Of a stretch of 31,401 nucleotides of DNA, positions 12,820 to 23,700 are shown in pieces (the stretch's first letter is position 1; each line of letters starts with the position of its first letter). A program made the position numbers and the translations under genes. Below the pieces are notes generated by a model, which was not told the origin of the DNA, ran no database searches, and was given only the letters and a program-made list of their open reading frames with translations. Source of the DNA: a virus; the IMG/VR virus record IMGVR_UViG_3300030450_002666, positions 1 through 31,401 of that record. One strand, written 5' to 3'.

Positions 12820-12860
12820 GGGGGTTCTGGCACTCCGCCTCCTTAGCTGCCGGAACCCCC
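12820..12860 (+). other. hairpin just upstream of the terminase gene
   Basis: GGGGGTTC (12820-12827) pairs with GAACCCCC (12853-12860), continued by GGCA/TGCC inside, around a C-rich loop of about 16 bases containing CCTCC. It ends 12 bases before the terminase ribosome binding site GGAGAG. CCTCC in the loop could compete for that site, but no long pairing is visible. A leader structure or a packaging-signal structure are both possible. Confidence 0.5.
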
Positions 12861-12885
12861 ACCCAATATGTTGGAGAGAGAAACA

Positions 12886-14262
12886 ATGTTGTTATCGGAA
12901 GACCGAAAAGCCTTACTAAACTCAATTGACGTTGATACTTGGAAGGAGCAAGAAGAGATTCTTGACCATCCTGCTCGAATAAAGCTGGTAGCTGGAGGTG
13001 AGCGAGCAGGTAAGAGTTTTCTTGGTGCTTTGTCAATTATCAGCAAGCTTGATGAATTTCAGCCCAATGATGTTGTTTGGTTGGTGGCAAGAGACTACGA
13101 GCGTACCCGTGCTGAGTGGAATTATTTGACAGATATGTTGGGCAAGCTTGGTTTCTTGGTAAAACAAACTAAGCGTATTGACCCCGGTGAAATGCAGGTA
13201 GTTTGTGGGACTACTGAGGTTCCCGGAACGTTTACGATTAAAACTAAATCGGCAAATGACTACCGAAGTTTGGCTATGGAAGCCCCAAGAATGGTAGTTA
13301 CGTGCGAAGCATCACAGATTGACCACGATAGTTTCTTAAGACTCCGTGGTCGTATCGCAGAAAAACGTGGGTATTTGTTCTTAGAGGGGACATTTGAAAT
13401 GTCTCTCGGCTGGTATCCGTCCCAATGGGAAGCTTGGCGTTTTTATCACTCTGAAGACGACGCAATTTCTTTTTCTTTGCCTTCTTGGACCAATAAAGTT
13501 GTCTATCCGGGCGGAGAAGAAGACCCGGAAATCGAATCGCTAAAGCGATTGCACTCTGAAAACTGGTTTAACGAGCGAATTGCTGGAAAACCTGCGCCTC
13601 CAAGGGGTCTTGTTCACGACACGTTCGACATGATTCGCCACGTTTCGGACAAAATTACCTATATTCCGGGAGAACCAGTCCATTTGTGGATTGACCCGGG
13701 GTATTCGCAGGTAACTAAGTCAGCTTATGCAGTTGAAGCTGTGCAAATTATCGACGGACAAGTTAGAGTTATTGACGAAATCTATGAGCGACTTAAAATC
13801 ACAGAAGAAATAATTGACATTTGTCAAGTAAAACCGTGGTGGCAGGACGTTTCTAGCGGTGTAATTGACATAGCTGCTCATAATTTTGGTGAATCCAGAC
13901 CTGTAGATACTTGGTTGCAGCAAGCTGGGTTGTATATGCACTCTGAAAGAGTAGGGATTATGGACGGAATCGAAAGATTCAATACTTACTTGAAGGAAAA
14001 TCCTGTGACTCGACAGGCAAGTATCATGTTCAACCCAAAATGCGTAGGGGTTTTGTCAGAGTTGGGAGCTTGCGCTAACCCGTTTGACGACCAAATGCAC
14101 GTTTACACTTGGAGAACAGACCGAGACGGTAACGTCGTAGGAAAAACTCCTAGGGATGCTTTCAATCACGGCGTAAAAGCGATAACCTACGGTCTTGTAT
14201 CGAACTTTGGCTTCGCCAGAACTACGGGGCAGGGGAGCTTAATTGCCGTAAACAGGTGGTAA
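12886..14262 (+). CDS. terL: terminase large subunit
   Basis: A 458-residue packaging motor. The N-terminal ATPase has Walker A GGERAGKS (residues 37-44) and a Walker B strand RMVVTCEASQ with catalytic Glu141. The C-terminal RNase H-like nuclease has LWIDPGYS (Asp270), SGVIDIAAHN (Asp328) and PRDAFNHGVKAI (Asp424, His428), the usual metal-binding acidic set. The protein cuts concatemeric DNA and pumps it into the procapsid. I prefer the ATG at 12886 because GGAGAG lies seven bases upstream; an in-frame ATG at 12868 has no ribosome binding site. No small terminase subunit is recognisable nearby. It opens the rightward module. Confidence 0.92.
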   Translation: MLLSEDRKALLNSIDVDTWKEQEEILDHPARIKLVAGGERAGKSFLGALSIISKLDEFQPNDVVWLVARDYERTRAEWNYLTDMLGKLGFLVKQTKRIDPGEMQVVCGTTEVPGTFTIKTKSANDYRSLAMEAPRMVVTCEASQIDHDSFLRLRGRIAEKRGYLFLEGTFEMSLGWYPSQWEAWRFYHSEDDAISFSLPSWTNKVVYPGGEEDPEIESLKRLHSENWFNERIAGKPAPPRGLVHDTFDMIRHVSDKITYIPGEPVHLWIDPGYSQVTKSAYAVEAVQIIDGQVRVIDEIYERLKITEEIIDICQVKPWWQDVSSGVIDIAAHNFGESRPVDTWLQQAGLYMHSERVGIMDGIERFNTYLKENPVTRQASIMFNPKCVGVLSELGACANPFDDQMHVYTWRTDRDGNVVGKTPRDAFNHGVKAITYGLVSNFGFARTTGQGSLIAVNRW

Positions 14263-14263
14263 A

Positions 14264-16108
14264 TTGGCAAAGATAGACGACCTAGTAACTAATTTAGAAA
14301 ACGTTTGGGAGTCTCCCGGATTTGTAACTAGGCGCGCCAGAATGGAAAGCGACTACGGTCTTTACCGTATGAATCCGCACGACGCTGGCGCAGGTTATCA
14401 AAGTTACACGTCGAATGCCCCAAGGATTCTTGCCGATAAAATTATTTCTTATCTGACAAACGCCAACATGTCGATTCGCGTCAACATGAGCGCAACTGTT
14501 GCAGATAGAAGCCCCGGCTCTAAGAAAGAAAAACTTGCAATCGGGTCGCTAAACCTAGCCGACGAGCGAATGCAAAGAATTGGTCAGCCAACACTTCGAG
14601 AGCAACTAGCTTTTTATTCAGTTCTTCGTGGTTGGTACGCTGGTCGAGCCTTGTTGAACAAGCGTGAAGACGGCAGCACATACGTTGACATTACCCCGTT
14701 TGACCCACTCCACTGTGTTTACGAAATGGACGACGATGGAGTTATCTGGCTAGCCCATAAGACTCGCAGGTCTCCTGCCAGCGTTAAAGCTAAATACAAA
14801 ATTGACGTTGAGCCAGCAATTGAAAAAGATGGCGAGCTGGCTGGCGTTGATGTTTGGGATTATTACGACCGAGACCAGCACGGAATAATAATTGCCAAAG
14901 GCAACGATGAGTACGCATGGGGCAAGAAGCTAACTAAACACAACATCAAAGATGTTAACGGAACTTCGTTTGCCCCAATTTTCCTAGGTGCTGTAGGACC
15001 ATCCCCTTGGATTCAGGCTGAAACAGCTAGTGACGATACGGCTAGGGACTTTGGTGAGTCTATATTTGCATCGAACCGTCAGCTTTATGACGACCTAAAC
15101 TTTGCAATGAGTGCGTACAAGACACTTGTAAGGCGCGCCGTTAAGCGTCCATACAAAGTTATTTCTCCAGATGGAACTACAACGCTAGAGTCTGACCCTT
15201 GGCAGGATGGTTCTGAGGTTCCACTTCCAGCTGGAACAGAAATTCAGTTGCTTGAAGAAGTATCAATGCCAGTTGATGCGCCAGCATTTGTTGGGATTGT
15301 TTCGGGTGAATTGCAGCGGGGTGGTTTATCAAACGTAAGTTACGGTGAACTGCCCTTTGCTATTTCAGGATTTGCAGCAAAAGTATTGCAAGAAGGCTCT
15401 GCCCACCAGATTGAGCCTAGAGTAAAAGCAATGACTGCTTGTTATAAGCAGATCACTGAACTTATTACGATGCAGTATGAACTTGGTGGCTTCAAGGCTA
15501 TGGACGTAACTGGTCGTCATAACGATGTATCAAGTTACTTCCACGAAGAAATTAAACCAGCAGATGTTGAAGATGCTGGTGCAATTGAAATTAAGTTCGG
15601 TGTGCGTATGCCACAGGACGAGCCTCAGCTAATCACGATGGCACAGATGATGCGTGAAGGTCAGCGACCTCTTGCACCGGACGAGTGGATTTGGGAAAAC
15701 GTCTTGCAGATCACAGATGTTGACCAGTTCAAGAACGCTATTAGCGCACAACAGGCGCACTCAACAGAGCCGAAGGCATTGTTGATTACGTTGATTGAAG
15801 GATTAATGCAAACAGGTGAGCAAGAGAAAGCCCTGATTTACGTTGACCTTTTGCGTAGAACAATGAAAGAAGAAAACCAGCAAGAGCAAGCAAAGGATAT
15901 GCAGTTTGACCAACTGCTTATGGCTGCTCAAATGGCTGCTGCTGGACAGCCACAGGGGGCACCTGAAGGAGGACAGGCTGGTCCTCCGGGAATATCTAAT
16001 GATATTCTTTCATCACAAATGCAGGGTTTTTCTAGAGCAGGTGACCCTGCACAAGCCCCACCCGGAACTCCCGGAGGACCGGGACCAAGGACGTTTAACG
16101 GAACATAG
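14264..16108 (+). CDS. portal protein
   Basis: A 614-residue protein directly after the terminase, where portals normally sit. The first 400 residues mix helices and beta turns as in dodecameric portals (RVNMSATVADRS; FDPLHCVYEMDDDGVIWLAH; ETASDDTARDFGESIFASNR). The C-terminal half has long helices (CYKQITELITMQYELGG) and ends in a Gln/Gly/Pro-rich tail. The start is a TTG at 14264, two bases after the terminase TAA, with AGGTGG four bases upstream. Assignment rests on position, size and pattern rather than a single motif. Confidence 0.82.
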   Translation: MAKIDDLVTNLENVWESPGFVTRRARMESDYGLYRMNPHDAGAGYQSYTSNAPRILADKIISYLTNANMSIRVNMSATVADRSPGSKKEKLAIGSLNLADERMQRIGQPTLREQLAFYSVLRGWYAGRALLNKREDGSTYVDITPFDPLHCVYEMDDDGVIWLAHKTRRSPASVKAKYKIDVEPAIEKDGELAGVDVWDYYDRDQHGIIIAKGNDEYAWGKKLTKHNIKDVNGTSFAPIFLGAVGPSPWIQAETASDDTARDFGESIFASNRQLYDDLNFAMSAYKTLVRRAVKRPYKVISPDGTTTLESDPWQDGSEVPLPAGTEIQLLEEVSMPVDAPAFVGIVSGELQRGGLSNVSYGELPFAISGFAAKVLQEGSAHQIEPRVKAMTACYKQITELITMQYELGGFKAMDVTGRHNDVSSYFHEEIKPADVEDAGAIEIKFGVRMPQDEPQLITMAQMMREGQRPLAPDEWIWENVLQITDVDQFKNAISAQQAHSTEPKALLITLIEGLMQTGEQEKALIYVDLLRRTMKEENQQEQAKDMQFDQLLMAAQMAAAGQPQGAPEGGQAGPPGISNDILSSQMQGFSRAGDPAQAPPGTPGGPGPRTFNGT

Positions 16109-16110
16109 TC

Positions 16111-17454
16111 ATGCTTTTTAGAATTACATACAGAGAGCCAGACGGTATATCAGGAACCTTTGAAATAGAAGCAGACGATCTGGCGGATGCGCGAAGAAAA
16201 GCAGCAAGAAGTAACGACCTTCCACCGGGAGCGCGAGTAGTAGGCGCGCCAACAACTATTACGCCTCAAGTTGAAACTGCCAACCAAGACGGGCAGGGTG
16301 ACCCACCAGAACCAGAACTAAAAACCTATAACGGAAAAGTTCTTCCTGCATTTTTTCAAAACCCTGCACAATATGCAGAATTCCTAACCCAGCCTGATGC
16401 AAGGAAGCAGATGGTTGTTGACAATAATTTACAAAACTTTGCAGAGCTAAATGACTACATTCTTGCTCAAGGTCAACTGGGGGTAACGGGAGAACAGGGA
16501 GAACAGGGGGGACCGGGAGGAGTTCCTTCATTTACAGAATTTATTCAAGAACAAATACAACTAGGAAACGTTGACCCCAATAAAGTAACGTTTAATGCTG
16601 ACGGTACTGTTACTACCCAGCCTAATTACTTTATAAACAAAACAGGTCTTGGCACGTTTGAAAATAACGATACTGACACGGTTGCAGGGGCTGGTGGACT
16701 TACCCAAGCAGAAATAGACGCAATAGTTAAATCGCAGACGATGGACCGTACTTCTCCCGGATTATCTGAGCGAGAAAGAGAACGCTTTCTAGAAGGCGTA
16801 ACTGACTTTGGAGCCTTTGCTGAAGGATTAAAAGGCACTCCGCTAGAAGGTCTTCGCGAGGCTGGTGGTTTCGGGCGAAGGTTTGCTGAACAGCAATTTG
16901 CTCCAGCAGAAGCTGCTTACCGAGCATCGCAAATTTTACCTCTTATAACCGGAGGTGGCTTGACTCAAGGGGCAGCAGAAGCATTAGCAACTAATGACGA
17001 GACTCTAAATGCTGCTCTAAGAAAACGTATATCTGGGGGAACTTTAAGTGATATAGAAGCAGCCCTGCTCGCTGAGTATGACTCTGTTTCAAATCAGCCT
17101 CAAACGTTTTCAGCTTTTACTAGGCGGTTCTTAGGGCAGGGACCTGAAGCAAGTAGAGCAGATTTGCTTAATCAGTTCCGAGAAGCAGCTGCTTTGGATG
17201 AAGCTGCAACTGGCATAGGAAGAGAATTTGCAAGACCGTCTAGTCAGGCAAATGCTGCCCAAATTGAAAATTTTGCAAGGTCTGCTTTTGCAAGTCAGTA
17301 TTCTCCGATAATTCAACAAGCACTCGCAGCAGCACTTCCTCAAAATGCTTTTGCAGATTATGCAAGAGAGTCTTTGGCTCCAACTCCGGGTGGGGGTACT
17401 GCCGAGCAGCCTAATTTCTTGCAGTTTATTGGTAGTCGTTACGGACTTATTTAG
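16111..17454 (+). CDS. virion-module protein of unknown function with short collagen-like stretch
   Basis: A 447-residue protein. The first 45 residues form a possible beta-beta-alpha unit (FRITYREPDGISGTFEIEAD, then LADARRKAARSN). A Pro/Gln linker follows, then a short Gly-rich stretch (GEQGEQGGPGG) and an Ala-rich helical C-terminal half with little hydrophobic core. It lies between the portal and the ejection-type polyvalent protein, so a role as an internal or connector protein is plausible. I recognise no family. The stop TAG overlaps the AGGAGG of the next gene. Confidence 0.7.
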   Translation: MLFRITYREPDGISGTFEIEADDLADARRKAARSNDLPPGARVVGAPTTITPQVETANQDGQGDPPEPELKTYNGKVLPAFFQNPAQYAEFLTQPDARKQMVVDNNLQNFAELNDYILAQGQLGVTGEQGEQGGPGGVPSFTEFIQEQIQLGNVDPNKVTFNADGTVTTQPNYFINKTGLGTFENNDTDTVAGAGGLTQAEIDAIVKSQTMDRTSPGLSERERERFLEGVTDFGAFAEGLKGTPLEGLREAGGFGRRFAEQQFAPAEAAYRASQILPLITGGGLTQGAAEALATNDETLNAALRKRISGGTLSDIEAALLAEYDSVSNQPQTFSAFTRRFLGQGPEASRADLLNQFREAAALDEAATGIGREFARPSSQANAAQIENFARSAFASQYSPIIQQALAAALPQNAFADYARESLAPTPGGGTAEQPNFLQFIGSRYGLI

Positions 17455-17463
17455 GAGGTTACA

Positions 17464-17775
17464 GTGGCTGCAATAGATTCTTTATTTTCATCTTTTCTAG
17501 AGGAAGAACCTAAAGCTGCGTTTTTTGGAACCTTGCAACAGCGGGGGATGCTCGACACTCCTACAAGGCAGAGGCAAGCTTCGGATATTTATAACCAAGC
17601 TATGCAAGGTTTCTATGGTCAGCTTGGCGCGCAAGTGTTAGGCGGAGAAGCTCCTACACTTACGTTTACTGATTACCTTGAACAGTTTCCGTTTACAGAA
17701 AGGTTTGCCCAACTAGGCAGATCGTTTAATCAGTCCAATAGGTTTTCTCCACGAACTAGATTCTTGTACTACTAA
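17464..17775 (+). CDS. small virion-module protein of unknown function
   Basis: A 103-residue protein beginning MAAIDSLFSSFLEEEPKAAF, helical with an aromatic C-terminus (FSPRTRFLYY). The start is GTG with AGGAGG five bases upstream. It ends in TAATG, overlapping the polyvalent protein start by one base. Its aromatic C-terminus (FLYY) resembles the end of the preceding protein (FIGSRYGLI) only in style. No family recognised. Confidence 0.68.
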   Translation: MAAIDSLFSSFLEEEPKAAFFGTLQQRGMLDTPTRQRQASDIYNQAMQGFYGQLGAQVLGGEAPTLTFTDYLEQFPFTERFAQLGRSFNQSNRFSPRTRFLYY

Positions 17776-20700
17776 TGGTTACTTCCTTTCAAAACTTCTT
17801 AAATAGCCGGGAGCAAAAGGACGCAACCTTCCCTGTTGTTCGTTCTAATAACCGCAGCTTTGCTCGCGTTAATCCTCTTACCCCTGAAGACCGGGAATGG
17901 CAAAACTCGGAAGAGTATAAGGCTGTTCAGAACAGAGTAGATGCAGGAGAGTTTTCTTACTCCTACGGGGCACTCGCCCAAGGCAACAGGGCGAGAATTC
18001 AAGCATTTAATAATGCGCGAAAAGACTTCGAGCAAAGAAAGAAAATAGAAGCTGAAGCCAAGAACATTAGGTCAGTTCGTATTTACAACTTGCAGGGTGA
18101 AGAATACGACCCTCAAAAAGAATCTCCCGAAACATTTCTTGAGCGTGACAAGAATAACTACATAACTCAGAACGACCTACAAAGTTTTACTTCTAGCAAC
18201 GCTGAAGCTGAAGCTCTTTACTACCAGCAACTGGTTGACTCTAACAACTTCCGTGCGCGAAAAGAGTACGGCGGTGCAGTTATTGACCGTCCAGTAAACC
18301 TGCCTACTGGTGACTTTAACGCGCAAATTAATGTTTACAAAACTAAAATTCTTGAAAGCCTAAGACCCTCAGTTACTCCGGGGGCAGGTACAAGAACTGG
18401 CGCGCAGGTAACTGCAAGTAGAGAAATAAAAGGTGGCAGAAGGTTTGCTAAAACCGTAGGCGGGTTTGCTAACCCAGCATCTACAACTTTCTTGCCAAAC
18501 ATGATAGCTTCGTCCGCTCTTTACCAATTGGGCAAAACAACTACAGGTAACGAGGGTGTAGCAAATGTAATGGGGCAAGCTGGACAGTTTGTAGGTTTTG
18601 GTCTTGCTGGTAAAGCATCAACTGCGTTTGCAAAAAAAGAAGTTATTGACCTTGCAAATCTTGGATGGAAAACCCTTAAAGGAAGTAAAAACCTACTTCA
18701 AAAAACTTTTGGTAGTAAAAAATCAAGGTCAGCTGAGCAACTACAAAATGCAATCCAAGACGCTGCTGCAAGCCCTCCAAGCACCCAGCTAACTAGGGAA
18801 GAATTAATACAGAGTGGCTACACAACGCCAGAGCTAAGACTTGCTTACAACAGGTCGCAGATTAACCCAGACGCTAGCCAGCGAAGCTACCAAACAACCT
18901 TCCTCAATGAAGCTGAGGATGGAAGTATTGAGTTTACTACTGGCAATAAATCAATAAAGGTTACAGATGTAGACAGTTTTGTAGACGCATCCTCAGATGT
19001 TCTAGGTCTTCAAGATGAAGTTCGGGAAACGCTGAGACCCATACTGAGAAATCTTTTTGTTGGTATAGGTCGAAGTATGAGAGTAACGGCAGACGAGGCT
19101 GCCCGCATGTCAGTAAGAGAAGTTTATGAACTTCCTAGTGGCACAAAAAATAAAGTAGCTGAGTTTGCAGCTGACTCCAATAATGTTGGCATTGACCTAA
19201 TACAAAACCTTGGCGGTGTTATTGGATACGTCAAGTACGGCAAGGCTCCAGCGCAGCAAGCTGATGGCTATGTCAGTGTCCTTCACGAAGTAGGTCACGC
19301 AATTCTTCCAGCTGTTCTCAGAATTGCAAAAGAAACAACACCAGCTAATAAGAAAAGTTTTGCAAAAGTTCTGCAAGAAAGAATTATTGACCGTGGAACT
19401 TTTACTGAAGCTCAAAAAAATATAATTTACCAAACAGACTTAGATGAACTGGTTGATGCTGTACATGGCTCGTACAGAAACAGGAGTTCATTTAATAAGT
19501 TAAGTGAGCTTGAGCAAAACGGGGAAGACTTTGGTCTCCAGCTAAACGAAGCATTTACTGAACTTTTTGTTAAATACATGCACGATGTAGCTTCAACTCA
19601 AAGAAGAGCTTACTCATTTGAAGTATCAGGCTTTTTAGATGAGGCTACTGCTTTTACTCAAAAAGCATTAACAACCCTGCTTAAAGAAAATGCACAGCTT
19701 AGCGGTGCTGCTTTTGATGCACCGAAGTATGCTAACTTCACAACTTTCAGATTGTTGCTTGACGCAGTTCTTACTGGCGATACAAGTAAGCTGTCAGACC
19801 CTGCGATAAATAAAACATTTAGAGAAATCTCCCTTTACTCTGACCAAGACCAAACTCCTATGGAAGTCAACAACATGGTTGATTACATTCTTGGGAGAAA
19901 AAACAGGGACTTTGATGTAGACGAGTATGTAGAAGATGCTGTTTTGTATGGCAAAGCAGTTACTGATATTGAAATACCGTTTAGGGAATTTCATGTAACT
20001 AATGTGTTTAGAAATATAGCTTTAGCCAAGCTAGGCGACGACCCTGTATACGCTCCGCACCTAGAACTAATTAGAACTGGTAAGGGAGGGGACTTAATTT
20101 CAAACTTCTTAGATGATTCTAATTGGCAGATGCTACGTGATTTAAAAATAGCAACTGAAACAGTTCTTTTTGATTCTAAAAACAAGGCTGCCAACCTGTG
20201 GGAGCTTTCTCCACAAATGCAAGAGCAACTAGTTCTTGTTAACTCCCTAGACGCGAATGATGTTGCGGCATCTGCATTCAAGGATTCCCGTGGCAGACCA
20301 GCCGTTTTCTTTCACGGCGGGACAGAATGGAAAGTTTTTGACCACGAACAAACAAATACTTTTGAAGGTCTATGGGGACCGGGGCTTTACTCTACAGACT
20401 CTCCTACTTCTGCAACTTACTTATACAATTACCTTGAAAAACAAGCCCGAGCAATAGAGGAGTTCGAGTTATCAGGGGCTATTGGTCTTACTGAAGAATA
20501 TAAACAGTATTCCGCACTTGGAAGAATCAGAGCTTTTTCAATAAAAGTCCCTGAAAGCAAAGTTTTTAATGCAGCAGCTGTTGGAGATTCAGATGCGGTT
20601 GCTACTAGGTATTTTAATACCTTGTTTTCGGATAAAGGTTTAAGTGAATTACATAGAGCCTTCCCAGATGTGGTTCCAGATGATGTAAGAGTTGGGGACA

Positions 20701-23700
20701 TAGAAGACTTATTTAGCCGAGATATTTTAAAAGATATAAGGTCAGCTCTTCCGGTCCAGCTTTCAAGGGCAATGTTTGAAATTATGGACTTTGACCCTAA
20801 ACTTTTAAATTTTGCACCTGACGCAGCAAGACGGTTAACAGACAACCCGGACGAATTTTTTAATCTTTACCTAAACGAAAAACAAGGCATAAAGGTTTTT
20901 GGTGAAGACTTTTACGAAAGTTTCCCTGTAAGTCAAACCGCAGAGTACGGTTGGAACTTTGGTTCTTCTTGGTCAGAGGCTCTTCAGCTAGCTTCAATAA
21001 GAGCAACCAAAAACGTTCTTGACTATTACTCCTACAGTCGGAGCTTGGATAATGTCGAGCTTACTTTTTCTCAAAAAGAATTTATAAAAAAGGTTAACGA
21101 AGACTTCGCTAAGTTTGAAGGCAGCGATGGTAAATACGACGGGAGTTTAAATTTTTCTATTCCTGAAGGCTTTTACACACTTCCTTATGTTTGGGATGCA
21201 ACTAGGGCAATAAACCTTAATGGTGATATAGCAAGAAGTTCAAGCTATCTATCAGACCCAGCTAGAGGCTTAAACAATACTCAAAGAGTTCTTACAGAGC
21301 TTGCCTTTAGTCATAAAACAGGAGACCTGCTTCAAGGTTTTGCGTTCGGAATACGCCCGGAGAAGGTTGACAAAAGGTTTCTTGACAGGTTTAACGGCAT
21401 TTACGATGAAGCTCAAGTTGAAGTCTTAGACACAATTGGCGGTATGAACATTGAAGGCATTCCGCACAAGGTCCCTATTCTCGTTGGAAGCAATGCAGCT
21501 ATTAACAGAAATATTGCATATGTGAAGATGACAGATGATGTTCCTTCTGGGACTGGCGACTACCTGCCCATGGAGCAACAACGGGGAACTGTGTTTGCTA
21601 GAAAGGGCGAAGCCCCCGACGACTCTATTCCAGCAGACAAGGTTGACGTTCAGAAAAGTTCTTACGGTAACGAAGTAGGTTCTGCTCTGGAAAGATTTAA
21701 CCAGCCAAGAATTGAATTCTCTAAAAAAGTAAGAGACCAAAAACTTGCAGCCACAGAACAGAATACTACCGGGCTAAACAAACAAGAAGCAGATGCCACT
21801 AAGCTAAATGTTCAGGCTAAGCAAGACCAAGGTCTTAATGCTTCAACTGGTAAAACGGATAACGCAAATATAATCCCCGGCGGTACAAACACTAGCTTTG
21901 CTTTTGGCTCTTACACACCACTAGCTGGTGATGTGCTTCGTGAAGTTCTCTTGTCCCCAACAGATGGGGTTCTTAGAACTAGCACAGGCATAACTGAGGA
22001 AGGTCAAAAGCGAATATACGAAGCTGTAGTTCCACGTATTAAAGAGCTGTTCGACTCTGAAGATTACAAGCAAGCCCTAAAGATAAAAAAAGACGCTACT
22101 GATAGAGCAGCAGCGCAAGCTAACGTAATTATAAAAACCGCTGAAGAATACAGAAAAACTGGCAGGTACACCGACCTTCAAGCAACAAAAGTTTCTGATG
22201 CTGCTATGCGTAAAAGCGAGCAAGTAAAGCAAGCTGAAGAAGACGCAAGGAATCTATTTCAAAGAATAGATATGCACCCTCTCGAAGTGCAAGCCCTGAT
22301 AGATCATGGCGAAAAGGTTCTAGCTGAAAAAGCTTTGCGTGGTGAAATTGGACGCAAGGCTCCTACGGGTAAACGTCAGCTTGGTGCAAAGATTGGAAAA
22401 GAATCAGGTGTGGCAGAGCTTGGTGGATTTTCTCAGCAAGATTACCGTGCAGCAGTTAAGAAGCTCCTTGGGCTTGACATTGAATCTAATGCCAAGGTTA
22501 TTCAAGATGCTTTGGATTCAGGCGATACCAAGATAGCAAACATCGACATTGCAGAATCGTTTGGAACTAGAAAGCTAAGTTACGCCGAAGTATTAACACC
22601 AAGAGAAACAGTAATTATTGGTGAAGCATTAGGGATTACAGTCAAACGTCAAAGTGAAGTTATGAGTCTTCGACGGTCGCTATGGCGATTGTTTGCTAAC
22701 GTTTTTAATTTGTCTCGAATAACAATGCTAACTGGTGATGCGTCGCCAATTATGAACCAAGGCGTTGTTCTTGGGTTTGGGTCATTTAGTAAAGTAAAAG
22801 GCTGGACCAACCTTGCTGAATCCATAGTCGGAACTCTAAGTGCTGGTAACTACAACAAGCAGATGCTTGCTATTTATTCCGACCCAGATTACGCAGCTAT
22901 GGAAAAAGCTGGTGTATTTATTGGTGACATAAATGGACCGCTAGCTAAACGAGAAGAAGCGTTCTTGGCTAACCTTTTTGGCTCTTCAAATGAAGTTGGC
23001 GTAATTGTTAAAAAATACCCTGCTCTAAAACCGTTTGTAAAAGTAGGCGCACCAGTAGTAAATGTTGTTGGCTACCCAATTAGGGCAAGCCAAAGATTCC
23101 ACACCTTGTACTTAAACAAACTTAGGTACTCAGCTGTTAAAGACTTCAACCGCGGTTTAATTGATAGCGGGTTGCCTGATTCAGTAAGGAATCAATTTAC
23201 AAAAAGGTATGCAGACTTTGTAAACAAAGCTACTGGAAGAGGCACTCTTTACGGGTTGGAAAAACTTCAGACAGAGCTTAACGATATTCTCCTTGCTCCT
23301 AGATGGTTAGCAAGTCGGGTTCAAACTCCTATTGCAATTATGGGTAGCGTTGGAACAGACGTTGCTGAGTATTACGGAAAGAAGGGAATTAAAACTGCAT
23401 CAGGGCAGAGGGTTTACGATTTCCAAGTAAGCAAGCAAATAGCTAACGACCTGATTAGGTCTTTTGCTGTCTTTAGCACTATTTCAGGAATACTTATAGC
23501 AGGTGGATACAAGCTGCACTCTGACTGGAGAAGAAGTGATTACGGGAAGCTAGAAAAGGGCAAAATAAATATAGATATTACCGGGGGTCTTGGTCCTATA
23601 TTTAGATTTATGGCTAGGACTACAAAAGCGTTTGTTGATGGCACGGCTGTAAGCACTATGGGCGTAACTTACTCAACAAATGCTGGGCAAATGTTTGAGT

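Larger units (their letters stand above)
11952..12885. other. non-coding divergence region between leftward and rightward genes
   Basis: More than 900 bases without a credible gene separate the leftward array from the terminase. From left to right it holds the long hairpin 11962-12071, a series of tetraloop hairpins (12096-12318), dyads at 12324-12368, a hairpin at 12369-12390, a G/T tract (12443-12528), a C-rich stretch, dyads at 12620-12713 and a hairpin just before the terminase. A leftward TATAAT (12195-12190, with TTCCAC 18 bp upstream) may be the promoter of the leftward set. The region probably holds divergent promoters and possibly an origin or the packaging site; this is inference. 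Confidence 0.6.

Noticed and set aside
12868-12885. Upstream ATG for the terminase
   Set aside because: No ribosome binding site precedes it, while GGAGAG lies between it and the ATG at 12886.
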